Source: Corythucha ciliata
Lineage: Eukaryota; Arthropoda; Insecta; Hemiptera; Tingidae
Length of the DNA: 64,000 nucleotides
Direction of reading: 5' to 3'
Assembly: GCA_038030265.1 (NCBI GenBank)
Contig: CM075937.1
Coordinates: forward strand, 46,790,198-46,854,197
Shown: one piece after another, positions 55,151-64,000 of the stretch
Layout of the letters: each line of letters starts with the position of its first letter
How positions within the stretch are numbered: position 1 is the stretch's first letter
Made by a program: the position numbers and the translations under genes
Notes under the pieces: generated by a model
Database searches by the model: none
Seen by the model: only the letters and a program-made list of their open reading frames with translations
What the model was told of the DNA's origin: nothing

Positions 55151-55615
55151 ATGTCGCATCCATGTCGATTAATTGTCCTTTTCACGAAGTGGCTCCACTT
55201 GCCGTAACTTCAAAAAATTACTACATCTGGACAAAAAAATTGTCCATTTCTTGAAAAGGAAATCGTGTTTGTCCAGTTGCTGAAATCAAGCTTCCTTACT
55301 GCAAGTGAGTGCACAACATTATCCTTTTCGTGAAATGGATGAGTGAGAAATTTCACATGCTGAAACAAGTTTTCCTTTATTTAGAAAGGTTATTTTAGTG
55401 AGCACTCAAAAACCTTCTAAAAAATGAGGTTGTGCATCCACTTGCAGTAAGGAAGCTTAATTTCAGCAACTGGACAAACGCGATTTCCTTTTCAAGAAAT
55501 GGACTTTTTTTTGCTAGATGTCTTAATTTTTTGAAATTATGGCAAGTGGAGCCACTTCGTGAAATGCGGACATCCATTTCATGAAGTGGACAAATTCGCC
55601 AAGTGGATGCGACAT
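55151..55615. mobile_element. Foldback MITE, ATGTCGCATCC ends, about 465 bp
   Basis: ATGTCGCATCC at the left and GGATGCGACAT at the right. The arms run about 170-190 bp with blocks such as AAGTGGAGCCACTTCGTGAA against TTCACGAAGTGGCTCCACTT. Short AAGTGGA/TCCACTT pieces recur. No ORF of its own. Confidence 0.75.
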
Positions 55616-57550
55616 ACACATTGTGTTTGTCGTGTTTCTATTTGAATTGTTTAGCTTGAAGATGGCGTTACGCTGAAACTGCGGTCATGATATTTAACAT
55701 TATAAAAGTGGGAGGAGATCTTTCATTCCTCGGCAATAAATTTTTGAATACTCCCACACTTCCGGCCTAATATTTTGTTATAAAAACTTGTTCTTTTTAT
55801 GAAACTGGCCCAGGGAACTTACAATGATGCAGGTCCAACACCTCAAAAGAAACATGAAACAATCGTGAAACGTGAACAAAAGGAAATCGCGCGTCACACG
55901 GTTTTGGTCCCAACGGTCCGTCGTCCCAGTTAATCTGAATGTAAGGTATTTATTAGTAATGCAGAAAAAAGGTTCCCCGTTCGCACTTTATTTACCTGTG
56001 ACATGAAGAGAAAAATGTTCTATAAGAACTAAGGGCAGCGTATAGTGCTTCGCAACAATTCATGAACATTTCAGAAGAGAAGAGTTGCTGAGAGTATGGT
56101 AACGAAGAAAACTCCACCTAGTATATTAGTTTTCATCATAATAAGCAAAGGCCGCATGAAGAAGTAAGATAACTCACTCATTGGCGCGTAACGGAAAGCT
56201 TCCAAACGAACAAACCTATATCCGCTGTATATGCCCGATTGTTGAAATGCCATTAATAAACACGGTACTTAGTAGCGGCACAAATGACAGCTCATATACG
56301 GCAACGCTGTACGCAAACAATCAATCTATACTATACAATTTAAAAAAATCCCCTTATATGTATTATAATGTATGTAGAACCTTGAAATATGTATTTCGTA
56401 CACAATCCCAAGCGGAGAAGAAGACTTATTTTACTGGCACTTGGTGAAATGATGAACCTTCAGACCAGGATCGATGTCACTATGTCCCACGATTCACTAT
56501 GTTCTCGACTGCTATCTGAAAGATACATTAATGAAATGAAACGTTCATGAAAATAGAACGTGAGGATGACTTGGAGCCGGCAGCGAACAATTTCACGCCG
56601 TGCACTAAAAACAGCTGGCGACTTACTCATTGTTCTCACATCAAAGGATACCGGAGGCGTATGAAAATTCCGGATATAATTCAATAGCCCAGAAACTCAA
56701 TCAAACTTGCAAGGAAAGCTAAAACTTGATTGCAGTAATGAAATGTTACCAGTGACGTAATGCGACGTTTCATTAACGTGATCGCAACTTTTTCTGGGTT
56801 GGGTAAAAACCTTCCATAGTAGAGTGCATTGACACAAAAAATGATTTCGACTTCTCACGCAGACAGCTGGTGGGTTAAGAACGCGCTTGTGCGCAGATGT
56901 CATCGAATGCATGACAACATATACGTAAGAGCCCGATTCACACCTATCATGCACGCTTCTGATTCCATACCATTCATGTAGAATGATTTCTACGGCAAAA
57001 TAATATTTATTTCCCTCTCCATACACCCTTGGAGCCTCCGAAAAAATTCCGGGTTTGAGCACGGGAGCTTTTCTTTCAAAGCCCTCCCTAGCTTAGAATT
57101 GATACAAATTGCTTGGATCAATCGTAATAAGCGAATACTCGGCGCATTATGTAGCAACGACTTAACATACAATTCAAATGTTGGTGATAGTTACCTGTGA
57201 TCCTTGCGAATTGAAAAAAAAATCACGCATTTCACACTCCCGCACGACTTTGAACACCCGAGAACGCTGCACGTTTGAATTTTAGGCATTTCTGTGTATG
57301 TACATAAATTATGACCGATCGGTGAATTTAGCACATAAATAACAAGGAATACCTACCGTTCAACTTAGTTGACTTGCAAAATAGCTCAAAAACTATTAAA
57401 CACAATTTCACGAAGTCCTGATCTTCACAAATAGTCACTATAAAAACGAACGTCCGCGAGCAAGTCACAAAAATAAAATAAATCAAAATCGACCGCTTCA
57501 CAAAAATTAAAGTTGAAAAACGATGGAAGACAAAAGAAAGGCGTAGGGAC
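55616..57550. other. Unassigned intergenic sequence
   Basis: Read on both strands. No TE domain, tandem repeat or structured RNA stands out. ORFs are below 125 codons and without family features. Confidence 0.5.
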
Positions 57551-57787
57551 TGTTCACGTCAGGCTAGCAAAAACTACTTCAGCGCTGCCTGGTTCAAAAG
57601 GTTCCGACATCCCCCCGTCACCCCATAACCAAACAATGAAATCGAACCCCCCCTGCCTTGTGTCGTACACGGCTGGTTCGGGTTCTCGTTTTACCGCGGA
57701 TATAACTTGCTGTTGATGTTTTCTGTTTTGTATTAAAATAAACAAAGTTCCTTTTCGTTCAGAGTGGTTTCGTATATTAACCCGACA
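57551..57787 (+). repeat. Probable 5' LTR of a BEL/Pao element
   Basis: Begins TGTTCACGTC and ends CCCGACA; ATAAAATAAAC-like polyadenylation signals sit near 57735. TTGGTGACCGTGACAGG at 57793-57809 looks like a primer site. Only one copy is present, so the start is provisional. Confidence 0.6.
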
Positions 57788-57910
57788 TTTTATTGGTGAC
57801 CGTGACAGGACAATAAACATTCTGCGGATTGTTGAACTGTGAATTTGGAAAAGTGTATTTTCTTTGAGAGCTGCGGCAACTTTCCGTTTTCCACCCGACA
57901 CACGACACGA

Positions 57911-58575
57911 ATGGATCAGAATAAGAGAAGGCTGGACGCCGTCCGACTCGTTTTTAACAAGCAATACTTGACCCTGACGAATCTCACTCGCGGTCCCTTC
58001 GAAGTAGATTACTTTATCACGGAATTTGAGATTTTCGAGAAGAGGTGGAACGACATGACCGTACTTAACGACAAGTACATGGATTTTGTAAGCTCAAAAG
58101 AAGAAAGGGGGGAAGAGCTTATAAACGCTATGGAAATTGAAGACGAGTATCACAGAAAGTACCTAGAAATTAAGAACATCAAAAAAGGGATTTTAACGGT
58201 AACTTCCTCTAGCAATCCTGGTTCAGAAAGAAACGTACACCCCGCGGGGAAAGAAGCTGAGGTGAAAATTGCGCTGACTCCGTCGAAACCCGTATCTGAG
58301 GTCGGGATTTCTCCTTGTCAATCAGGAGCAGTCTCCGCCACCGCGGACTTCAACGACTGATTTGACCTTTGCAGTACGAAGTCATCAGGTAAAAAACTCT
58401 CTCAAATTCGCCTACCTAAAGTCGAATTTATCCAATTTGACGGGAAAATCGAAAATTGGATTGCATTTTGGGCCGAATTTTCAATGGTGCATGAAAACGA
58501 CGAATTGTCCGAGGACATCAAATTTCAGTATCTCATCAGCGCGACTAAAGAGGGTTCAAGGGCTGGAGCTTTAAG
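57911..58575 (+). pseudogene. BEL/Pao gag fragment
   Basis: ATG 57911 opens MDQNKRRLDAVRLVFNKQYL, a Pao-type gag N-terminus, and runs to a stop at 58360. In another frame, 58400-58560 reads IRLPKVEFIQFDGKIENWI and FWAEFSMVHENDELSEDIKF, the start of the DUF1759 core. The sequence then changes abruptly into a LINE RT at about 58576. It is unlike the BEL element at 12.4-16.0 kb, so a different family. Confidence 0.8.
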
Positions 58576-59895
58576 GCCAAAAAACCTAAAAAAAATGCCA
58601 GCGACCCCACTAGTTATCGGCCCATCAGCCTTCTCTGCCTGGTCTCGAAGATTTTTGAACGGCTCTTACTCCCAAAACTTCTTACATATCTCTCCCATCT
58701 CCTACCCGACTCACAATTCGGCTTCAGGAAGAATCACTTGTGCCCCCAACAGCTCCATATCGTGTTGTCGACGAGATTCTGGACGGATACGAGAGCAAGA
58801 AGATATGCCTAGGAGCTTTCCTCGATTCAGAAAAGGAATTTGACAAAGTATGGCATCCCGGTCTTCTTTACAAACTAAAAAACGAACTCCCCGACACATA
58901 TTACAGAGTGATACAGTCGTGCCTGTCAAATCGGACATTGTCGGTCTAATGCGTCCTTTTGCAGTTTCGCCGACAAGGGCAGCTACGGCAGGAGTACCAC
59001 AGGGGAGTGTACTGGGTCCCTTTTTATACTTGATATACGCTAGTGACTTCCCTGCACAAGAAAATATAACCGTTGTACAGTTTGCGGATGATGTTGCGGC
59101 CCTCAGCAAGGATGAAAATTGCGAAGAAGCTCGTGTTAACCTTCAGCACTATATGAACAGAGTAGGCAGCTGGTGCCATAAATGGCGTTTCAATGAACCC
59201 AACTAAATCAACTATAGTTATGTTTACCCTAAAATGCATCTCCCCCCCCCCATCCGATTCTCACTTTGAATGGTTCAACAATTTTTAACAGCGAGCAAGT
59301 TCGAAATCTTGGGGTAACACTCGACAAGAAACTCACCTGGGCTGCTCACACTCAAAATATCGTTACCAAAACCCGCGGCAGACTGGCACAACTGTCACTT
59401 CTCCTAAATGTTCGATCGGCATTATCTCTTCACCTCAAAAGGCATATCTATGTAGCCCTCGTACGTCCCATATGGCAGTATGCTTGCAAAATCTGGGGAA
59501 GCGCGCGTTAAAAGAGTGCAAACTGTCCAAAACCGAGCACTAAGGAATAATGACTGGAGGCCACTGGTTCATACGCAACTCTGTACTGCACTCCGATTTG
59601 GAACTAAGCGAAGTTGCCGAAACGATCAAAAAGGTGTACACCACTTTCATCTTGCATCCAGTCCTCCACCACAACACACTATGCCTGAAAAGAAAACGAC
59701 TGCACGATTCGTTCTCAGAAGTAGACACGTAACTGTGATATGTAAATGTGATATGAATCTAGTCATTTTTGCTTAGAGCACTTCTTTTCTCTTCAAACTC
59801 TATCTCTCTTTTTTATATTACAGTAAAGTAACTAGTATAATACCTCTGGTCAAGGGCAATTGATGAGTTGTACCTAAACTTCATGTATCAAGTCA
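58576..59895 (+). pseudogene. LINE H: Jockey-like reverse transcriptase
   Basis: In several frames: SYRPISLLCLVSKIFERLLL, LLPDSQFGFRK, GAFLDSEKEFDKVWHPGLLY (first catalytic Asp), AGVPQGSVLGPFLYLIYASD (58989-59048), VQFADDVAALS (catalytic FADD, about 59078-59110) and NLGVTLDKKLTWAAHTQNI. The block order and FADD box are those of Jockey-clade LINEs. Frameshifts and stops occur near 58730, 58950, 59206 and 59510. The 5' end joins BEL gag without a visible duplication. Confidence 0.88.
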
Positions 59896-59898
59896 TTA

Positions 59899-60545
59899 GG
59901 GTGCGTTCATAGTGAATCACCTTCACTGCGATACCTCGATGAGCGATGCCCCGATGAAACATCGATGAAGAACAAACATCAATAGGGATCGGACACGGCA
60001 ACGTTGCCATAGAAATCCCGCCCCCGCCGGTCTATCAAAGCATATGTGGCATCCAAGAATCTACCAATCATGTTCGAGAAAACTTGGATGCCAATTAAAA
60101 GGTGTCCGTCCCCTATAATTGTATGGGACTGTTCATAGTGAAGCACCCTCACTGCGATGTGATCTTCGATACCTCGCTACTATCATCGATGATTTGAACC
60201 ATATGGTTCCTCGACCCCCCTCCCGTCCGTTGCCTTTTTTTTTTTATTTTCAAAATCTTTCAAAGTCCACCTTCACACAATTTACGTAAGTCACGCACAC
60301 CTGTTTCCTTCAAGCTCTAACCCTTATTTTGAAAAAAAAAAAAGCAACGGTCAGGAGGGGGGTCGAGGAATCATATGGTTCAAATCATCGATGATAGTAG
60401 CGAGGTATCGAAGATCACATCGCAGTGAGGGTGCTTCACTATGAACAGTCCTATACGATTATTGATGTTTGTTCTTCATCGATGTTTCATCGGGGCATCG
60501 CTCATCGAGGTATCGCAGTGAAGGTGATTCACTTTGAACGCACCC
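59899..60545. mobile_element. Nested-palindrome MITE with TTA target (PIF/Harbinger-like)
   Basis: Ends GGGTGCGTTCATAGTGAATC and GATTCACTTTGAACGCACCC, with TTA on each side (59896-59898 and 60546-60548). A TTA duplication suits PIF/Harbinger-type MITEs. The interior holds a second inverted structure (about 60125-60451) sharing GACTGTTCATAGTGAAGCAC-like ends, and a third at its core (60207-60380). About 60000-60115 is single-copy between arms. Confidence 0.8.
60125..60451. repeat. Inner palindromes with TTCCTCGACCCCCCTCC core
   Basis: Arms GACTGTTCATAGTGAAGCAC / GTGCTTCACTATGAACAGTC enclose a hairpin with TCCTCGACCCCCCTCC / GGAGGGGGGTCGAGGA. The core ends match the hairpin at 52043-52409, so two members of one MITE family are here. 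Confidence 0.75.
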
Positions 60546-60548
60546 TTA

Positions 60549-61381
60549 GTTTCACTGATTCAGCCTAACTGTAAAATTTGGACTAAAAAACTAGACTTCC
60601 CTCACTCGTGGAAAAAGAGTCGTATTATTGTAATATTAAAACCTAATAAAGATCCAGGCCACGCCCCACATCTTACCGACCCATTGTCCTAACATCATGC
60701 GTACTTGAAACCTATGAACGGATGATTAAGAACAGGCTGCAGTAGTGGCTGGTAAGTAATGGTAAGCTGCCAGAGTCTCAATTCGGATTTCGGAAACGTA
60801 AGTCAGTCCCCAACCAAGCTACTTTTTGATATACGTATACAACGCATTCTCAGACCATAAACCTTTGCTCGCGGTATTCTTTGATATTTCTGGAGCATAT
60901 GACAGCGTCGACGTCAATGTTTTGGTCCAAAAAATGATAAATATAGGAATTCCATCAACTCTCATTCAAAATATCTATACGACTTTAATTTCACGAGTGA
61001 ACTATTTACAGATTGGGGACTCCATTTTTGGCCCATTCTGGACTTATCGAGGTCTGCCTCAAGGAGGAACGCTTACGACCTACAACAGGGGTTGCCTCCC
61101 CAGGTTAGCGTGACACAATTCGCGGATGACGTATGCATTTACACATCTCAGAAGTCGATTGAATCGTGTATTGAGGTTGTCCTAAATAATGGTGTTCACT
61201 TATTTATGGATTGGGCTGACACTAACAATCAGACGATTTCTCCAGTGAAATTAGTAGTCTGCCCTTTCTCAAAACAAAGAATCCTGCCTATTGGCCGTGA
61301 AATTAATTGGGGGTATGGCGTTGAGCGTTGCACACACAGTAAAATTCTTGGGGCATCGTCCTGGATCGAAAACTTCTATGG
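60549..61381 (+). pseudogene. LINE K: reverse transcriptase fragment (I-type style)
   Basis: Frames read PHSWKKSRIIVILKPNKDPG, ESQFGFRKRKS, LAVFFDISGAYDSVDVNVL (first catalytic Asp), TYRGLPQGGTL and SVTQFADDVCIYTSQ (FADD, about 61110-61145). Stops and shifts are frequent. A short foreign piece separates LPQGG from the FADD block, where some 20 residues are normal. It ends where duplication copy 2 resumes. No RNase H follows, so it is 3'-truncated. Confidence 0.85.
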
Positions 61382-61950
61382 AGCAAAATTTGACCCGTTG
61401 CAAAAAAAAGCAACACCACTGGGACCTCGAGGCATTAGATTGCTCGTAATAAGCCCGTAAAGCACTTCAGTTTTTTCTTTACGTAAAGAAAAAAAACCAT
61501 ACAGAGGCGGAGAACTTACAAAATTCACCAAACTTTTTCCTCAAATATTCAGCTTGAGATTCGCAAGTTTACATCTGGTTATGAGCCTTGGGTTGGGGCG
61601 GGTTTTGGGGAAGAAGAAAGTCATTTCTGTTGTTTTATTGTCACTTCGCCGTCCTTCCAAACTTCTGTGTCACAACAAACTTGTAGCTGAATATACAATT
61701 AAAGACGGAAACAAGAAAAGAAAAATAAAAGAAAATTGTGGGCCTATTTTTTTTTTTTTTTCACGAGAAGGGGTTGATGGGTGGGTGGGGAAGTCATCTT
61801 AAGTTTCGAAACAAGGAATAGTTTTACATCTGTTTGGCACGGGATACATAACTTTTTTTTTTTGTGCTACTCTGCATCCTTTCTTATTCCTTTTTTCCAT
61901 TTACCGCGCCTATTGATTTTGCCATCACTGATTCTGATAAAGGTAGTTTT
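61382..61950. other. Displaced right end of duplication copy 2
   Basis: Nearly identical to 19110-19690, including poly(T) runs and the GGGGAAGTCATCTTAAG stretch. No gene. Homology stops at AAGGTAGTTTT. Confidence 0.85.
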
Positions 61951-62618
61951 GGTGCGTAATAGGACGGAGGTCCTGGATGTTATGCTAAGCTTAGGGCCGA
62001 CGAATAGATGGATTACTAATTGGCGGGTCTGTGACAGATTAATAACCTCTGATCACAGGCCTATTATGTTTAGTTTAGGAGCCAAAGGAGTTAAGAAACC
62101 CCCTGGGAGGAATCCGAGAAGAACGGACTGGGAGAATTCGAGAGGATGGTAGGAGAAGCAACGGAGAAGTATCCAGAAACACTTTAGATGAAGAGGAGAA
62201 GGAGATAAGAGAAATTATAACTTTGGCTTTTCAGGCGGCGTGTCCCGAAAGAAGGGCCAAAGAAAGGGGAGCGGTGTGGTGGAACGCCCACCTTAAAGAA
62301 AAGAAGCGGAGGATGAACTCGTCGTTGAGCGCGGCTAAGAGAACGGATGGAGAGGAGGAATGGGAGGCGTATCACCGGGCGCGGAAAGAGTATAAAAGTG
62401 CGATTCGGAGAGAGAAGAGGAAGTCGTGGAGGAGCTTTTGCGAAGAGGTGGCGAGCACGCGGGAGGCGGCGAGACTTAACCGCATAGTAAAGGAGGATAG
62501 CCGGCAACTTCTAGGCACAATTATTGAGCCGTCAGGTGAAGTAGTGGTAGAAAGTAGGGAAATTTTGGAGTCGTTATTAAGCGCGCATTTTCCAGGTTGT
62601 GAGGAGGAGAGGTTGTGC
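61951..62618 (+). pseudogene. LINE L: R1-like endonuclease end and linker, up to the gap
   Basis: The frame reads VRNRTEVLDVMLSLG, then WRVCDRLITSDHRPIMFSLG, the C-terminal endonuclease block with SDH. A second frame from 62223 reads CPERRAKERGAVWWNAHLKE, then AYHRARKEYKSAIRREKRKS, the R1/LOA-style linker before RT. It ends in the gap; the RT scrap at 63180 may belong to it or to another LINE. Confidence 0.8.
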
Positions 62619-63118
62619 NNNNNNNNNNNNNNNNNNNNNNNNNNNNNNNNNNNNNNNNNNNNNNNNNNNNNNNNNNNNNNNNNNNNNNNNNNNNNNNNNN
62701 NNNNNNNNNNNNNNNNNNNNNNNNNNNNNNNNNNNNNNNNNNNNNNNNNNNNNNNNNNNNNNNNNNNNNNNNNNNNNNNNNNNNNNNNNNNNNNNNNNNN
62801 NNNNNNNNNNNNNNNNNNNNNNNNNNNNNNNNNNNNNNNNNNNNNNNNNNNNNNNNNNNNNNNNNNNNNNNNNNNNNNNNNNNNNNNNNNNNNNNNNNNN
62901 NNNNNNNNNNNNNNNNNNNNNNNNNNNNNNNNNNNNNNNNNNNNNNNNNNNNNNNNNNNNNNNNNNNNNNNNNNNNNNNNNNNNNNNNNNNNNNNNNNNN
63001 NNNNNNNNNNNNNNNNNNNNNNNNNNNNNNNNNNNNNNNNNNNNNNNNNNNNNNNNNNNNNNNNNNNNNNNNNNNNNNNNNNNNNNNNNNNNNNNNNNNN
63101 NNNNNNNNNNNNNNNNNN
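62619..63118. other. Assembly gap, exactly 500 N
   Basis: Same size as the first gap, so a placeholder of unknown true length. Confidence 0.99.
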
Positions 63119-63179
63119 AAGTACGTCTGATAGAGTTTTACACCAAACACGATTTTTTTGCTCACTCTCAGTATGATTA

Positions 63180-63375
63180 TCTAGGTATATTTATAACGCA
63201 ATGGATTCACATAAAAACGTTTTGGGGATATTTTTAGATGTAAGAAAAGCATTCGACTAGGTAAATGTTTAACTGTTACTATGTAAACTAGAAAAAAGCG
63301 GAGTAAGAGGGCTGCCTCTGTCACTATTTCGTGACTTCCTCTCGGGGCGTGTGCAGAGGGTTCGTGTTGGTGGTG
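63180..63375 (+). pseudogene. LINE RT scrap after the gap
   Basis: Frame fragments NVLGIFLDVRKAFD (first catalytic Asp block) and KLEKSGVRGLPLSLFRDFLS with a stop between them. About 60 codons of RT palm. Too short for a clade call. Confidence 0.7.
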
Positions 63376-63515
63376 GCCGTAACACGTTTGCGGGAATCAA
63401 CGCCGGCGGGCTTCGATCGAGGGAACACGTTTGCGGGGAACGATTGCGGGAACTTTGACCTGTGGCCATCTCTGTTATCGCTTATGACGGTAGGACTCTA
63501 AATAACGTCTTAAGC
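63376..63515. other. Short unassigned sequence with ACACGTTTGCGGG repeats
   Basis: ACACGTTTGCGGG occurs twice (about 63381 and 63426) with GATTGCGGGAAC further on. No gene. Confidence 0.4.
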
Positions 63516-63699
63516 TAGGGCCACACATGCGGTATTCGCCGATTGCCGAATATTTGCCGAGTCTCGAGTGGCTCGGCTCGCTATTCGGCGAGTAAAAACA
63601 CCCTGGCCACACATGCTGTATTCGTCTAGCTCCTTTCCTCGTCTCGGGAAAGAGACGAGTACTTGGGCGAGTAAATGTTTAGTCGTCAGTCGTTCAGTC

Positions 63700-63831
63700 A
63701 TGGACGAGGTAGTTGTTGCTGCGGCCTCCTTCACTGTTTTGAGTGCAGGGTACGTGTTGAGAAAAAAGAAAAAAAAAGCCATTAGGAGGAGATGGTGGAT
63801 GCTGTCACTCAGCAACAGCAGGAGACGGTAA
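63700..63831 (+). CDS. N-terminal exon of a Harbinger-type transposase (partial)
   Basis: Reads MDEVVVAAASFTVLSAGYVL, then KKKKKAIRRRWWMLSLSN. Many arthropod PIF/Harbinger nucleases open in this way: Met-Asp/Glu-Asp/Glu, a short hydrophobic helix, Lys runs and a RRWW patch ahead of the DDE domain. The frame meets a stop at 63829-63831, but GTAAAT there could be a splice donor, so this may be exon 1. No catalytic residue is inside the window. Confidence 0.5.
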   Translation: MDEVVVAAASFTVLSAGYVLRKKKKKAIRRRWWMLSLSNSRRR

Positions 63832-64000
63832 ATATTTTTTTTTTCAATATCAGTGGAGGTCTAAGAAAAGGACATATATGTATACTAGAGACACTATTAT
63901 ATGTAAACGCTATTAGCTTATTTAATGTATAGGTTCCCATTTTATTTTATGTATTTATATACACACTAATGCATTTATTTACACAATGGAGTCCCGGGCG
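63832..64000. other. AT-rich end of window, possible intron
   Basis: T-rich, with ATATATGTATA stretches; nothing else seen. Confidence 0.4.

Larger units (their letters stand above)
63516..64000 (+). mobile_element. 5' end of a PIF/Harbinger-like transposon, running out of the window
   Basis: GGGCCACACATGCGGTATTC (about 63518) looks like a terminal repeat and recurs as GGCCACACATGCTGTATTCG at about 63604. The intervening CGAGTCTCGAGTGGCTCGGC is itself near-palindromic. A short first coding exon follows at 63700. The far end is beyond 64000. Confidence 0.55.

Noticed and set aside
56181..57172. Several ORFs of 60-121 codons on both strands
   Set aside because: Overlapping, no family features, composition as in the surrounding intergenic DNA.
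57551..58575. 5' end of the same BEL family as 12376-16019
   Set aside because: LTR ends, primer site and gag sequence differ; it is another Pao-type family.
62223..63237. Long ORFs across the second gap
   Set aside because: Only the part before 62619 shows LINE features; the rest is N.
1..64000. tRNA or rRNA genes
   Set aside because: No sequence with tRNA A/B boxes in a convincing cloverleaf and no rRNA core motif was noticed by eye; a tRNA search program was not run.

Overview
The window is eukaryotic nuclear DNA, most likely from an arthropod and probably an insect. I base this on the mix of mobile elements (CR1/L2-like, Jockey-like, R1-like and RNase H-bearing LINEs, Ty3/Gypsy, BEL/Pao, TA-target and TTA-target TIR elements, a hAT end, Helitron-like and PIF/Harbinger-like ends), the AT-rich intergenic sequence and the absence of tightly packed ORFs. 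The species cannot be told from sequence alone. I see no convincing single-copy host gene, tRNA, rRNA or CRISPR array; almost all coding potential belongs to transposable elements. Two runs of exactly 500 N mark scaffold gaps.

The main organising fact is a broken large duplication (or two haplotypes placed in tandem). Copy 1 runs from base 1 to about 19,690. Copy 2 runs from about 35,361 to 46,708 and resumes at about 61,382-61,950. Both carry the same 3' half of one CR1/L2-like LINE ('LINE A'), the same A-rich tail, the same non-coding stretch and the same degenerate minisatellites. Each copy has private insertions, and the other copy shows the empty site, so many insertion boundaries and target duplications can be read to the base.

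Copy 1: LINE A is cut at 836/7237 by a 6.4-kb TA-target element with about 670-bp inverted ends. That element holds a 2-kb foldback element (1517-3500), a decayed transposase, and an RNase H LINE inserted in its right inverted repeat (4656-7000). Then come a 665-bp MITE (7384-8048), about 2.7 kb of non-coding sequence, two minisatellite blocks, a BEL/Pao element with two 614-bp LTRs that look identical and an open 708-codon gag-protease (12376-16019), a third minisatellite block, and non-coding sequence to 19.8 kb.

Middle (19.8-24.7 kb): a minus-strand LINE end, a plus-strand RNase H LINE with poly(A), a GC-rich repeat, the first gap, and a hAT-like terminus.

Copy 2: the 5' part of LINE A (24.7-25.55 kb) is split from its RT part (34.55-36.86 kb) by a four-level nest. 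Gypsy element B (103-bp LTRs, target GTTTT) sits in LINE A; Gypsy element C (121-bp LTRs, target GGCAC) sits in the integrase of B; solo LTR D (539 bp, target ATGC) sits in the gag zinc knuckle of C. LINE A copy 2 also holds an insertion built around a perfect 118-bp-arm palindrome. After the shared non-coding part and minisatellites comes a 1.9-kb TIR element (42844-44728), then a 14.7-kb mosaic (46.7-61.4 kb): ORF1 of a Jockey-like LINE F, a full-length minus-strand LINE E with both ORFs open, several hairpin MITEs, a Helitron-like remnant, a BEL/Pao 5' end, a Jockey RT and another RT. The window closes with an R1-like LINE fragment, the second gap, an RT scrap and the 5' end of a PIF/Harbinger-like element.

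These parts do not form a pathway; they record successive insertions. The pieces most likely to be young or still expressed are the BEL/Pao copy at 12376-16019 and LINE E at about 48137-52035.
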